A stretch of 64,000 nucleotides of DNA from Flabesymbios commensalis. Taxonomy: Eukaryota; Annelida; Polychaeta; Terebellida; Flabelligeridae. Position numbers and translations under genes: made by a program. Positions 63,609 to 64,000 of the stretch are shown here, in pieces. The notes beneath the pieces were generated by a model, which was given only the letters and a program-made list of their open reading frames with translations, was not told the origin of the DNA and ran no database searches. How positions within the stretch are numbered: position 1 is the first letter of the stretch; every line of letters starts with the position of its first letter. The stretch covers positions 84,702,300 through 84,766,299 of the forward strand of contig OZ024903.1 in assembly GCA_964017125.1 (NCBI GenBank), in the 5' to 3' direction.

Positions 63609-64000
63609 TTTAGGTGTTGTATTGATCCACGCAATCCCTAATGTCTCTCTAGGTATCTCAGCCAGACTGACACCTCGCCAACTCATAAGCGAACAACTCA
63701 CCATGCCATAATCCTCATAATATGACCACCTCATTGAACCACAGAATAAGAAGTATAATTTTTGTCTTATTGTACATTGACCTGGAACAATTTTGCGATT
63801 TTTTAGATGAATGTTTAGCAGTGTAGACATCCAGTTATGGTAAACTATTACATTGCTAGTACACATATCTGTTAATCTGTACTTTAGTTATAATACATAG
63901 GGATCTATTGGATTTTTCTCAGACACGAAAGTAATTATTTGACGCTTTTCTGCTTGTGGATGGTATGAGAATGTTTTAGTGTAATGTGCGGACGCCTTGC
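63609..64000. other. Window end, nothing further
   Basis: Carries the second copy of the duplicated block noted at 63304. The minus frame 63594-63866 has no protein character. Confidence 0.5.

Overview
The window is animal nuclear DNA: short exons with GT/AG introns, one multi-domain signalling gene spread over almost 50 kb, an apparently intact LINE, tRNA-headed SINE-like units and very dense miniature transposons. The encoded Trio/Kalirin protein is close to the vertebrate one. The repeat style (TTAA MITEs, palindromes, nucleotide-level tandem families) suggests a marine invertebrate, perhaps a mollusc or other lophotrochozoan. That last step is inference and not firm.

Layout. 1-4.85 kb: minus-strand Jockey-type LINE with complete ORF1 (2697-4610), ORF2 open to the window edge (1-2560), and an upstream CRE plus TATA-like promoter. 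4.85-12.4 kb: AT-rich sequence with MITE remnants, a local duplication, a CA microsatellite and one possible tiny acidic exon. 12.45-22.17 kb: twelve plus-strand exons coding the last spectrin-type segment, the first RhoGEF (DH) domain, its PH domain and a linker of a Trio/Kalirin gene; every junction keeps frame. 22.17-57.28 kb: one 35-kb intron full of hairpin-bearing elements, which also holds candidate alternative first exons: 40104-40190, and the pair 50720-50766 + 53682-53967. Both options end in phase 0 and read directly into the next constitutive exon. 57.28-61.07 kb: SH3 exon and two linker exons, the last with a poly-Gln tract and two in-frame donors. 61.1-64 kb: intron with more hairpin elements.

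What stands out is a set of hairpin elements. Family P1 is a 100-101 bp palindrome (arms of 48-49 nt around a 3-nt loop closed by GTC/GAC), seen at least twenty times. Families A, C, D and E are TTAA-flanked, piggyBac-like MITEs, each with its own internal palindrome. In P1 and A the arm sequence differs between copies, yet the two arms inside one copy remain complementary, including mirrored substitutions and a mirrored insertion. Something is keeping the arms matched: hairpin-templated conversion, origin by fold-back copying, or selection on structure.

The host gene and the repeats meet in several places: a MITE ends 27 nt before one DH-exon acceptor, MITEs share single TTAA sites head to tail, and a P1 hairpin lies within about 270 bp upstream of each candidate alternative first exon.
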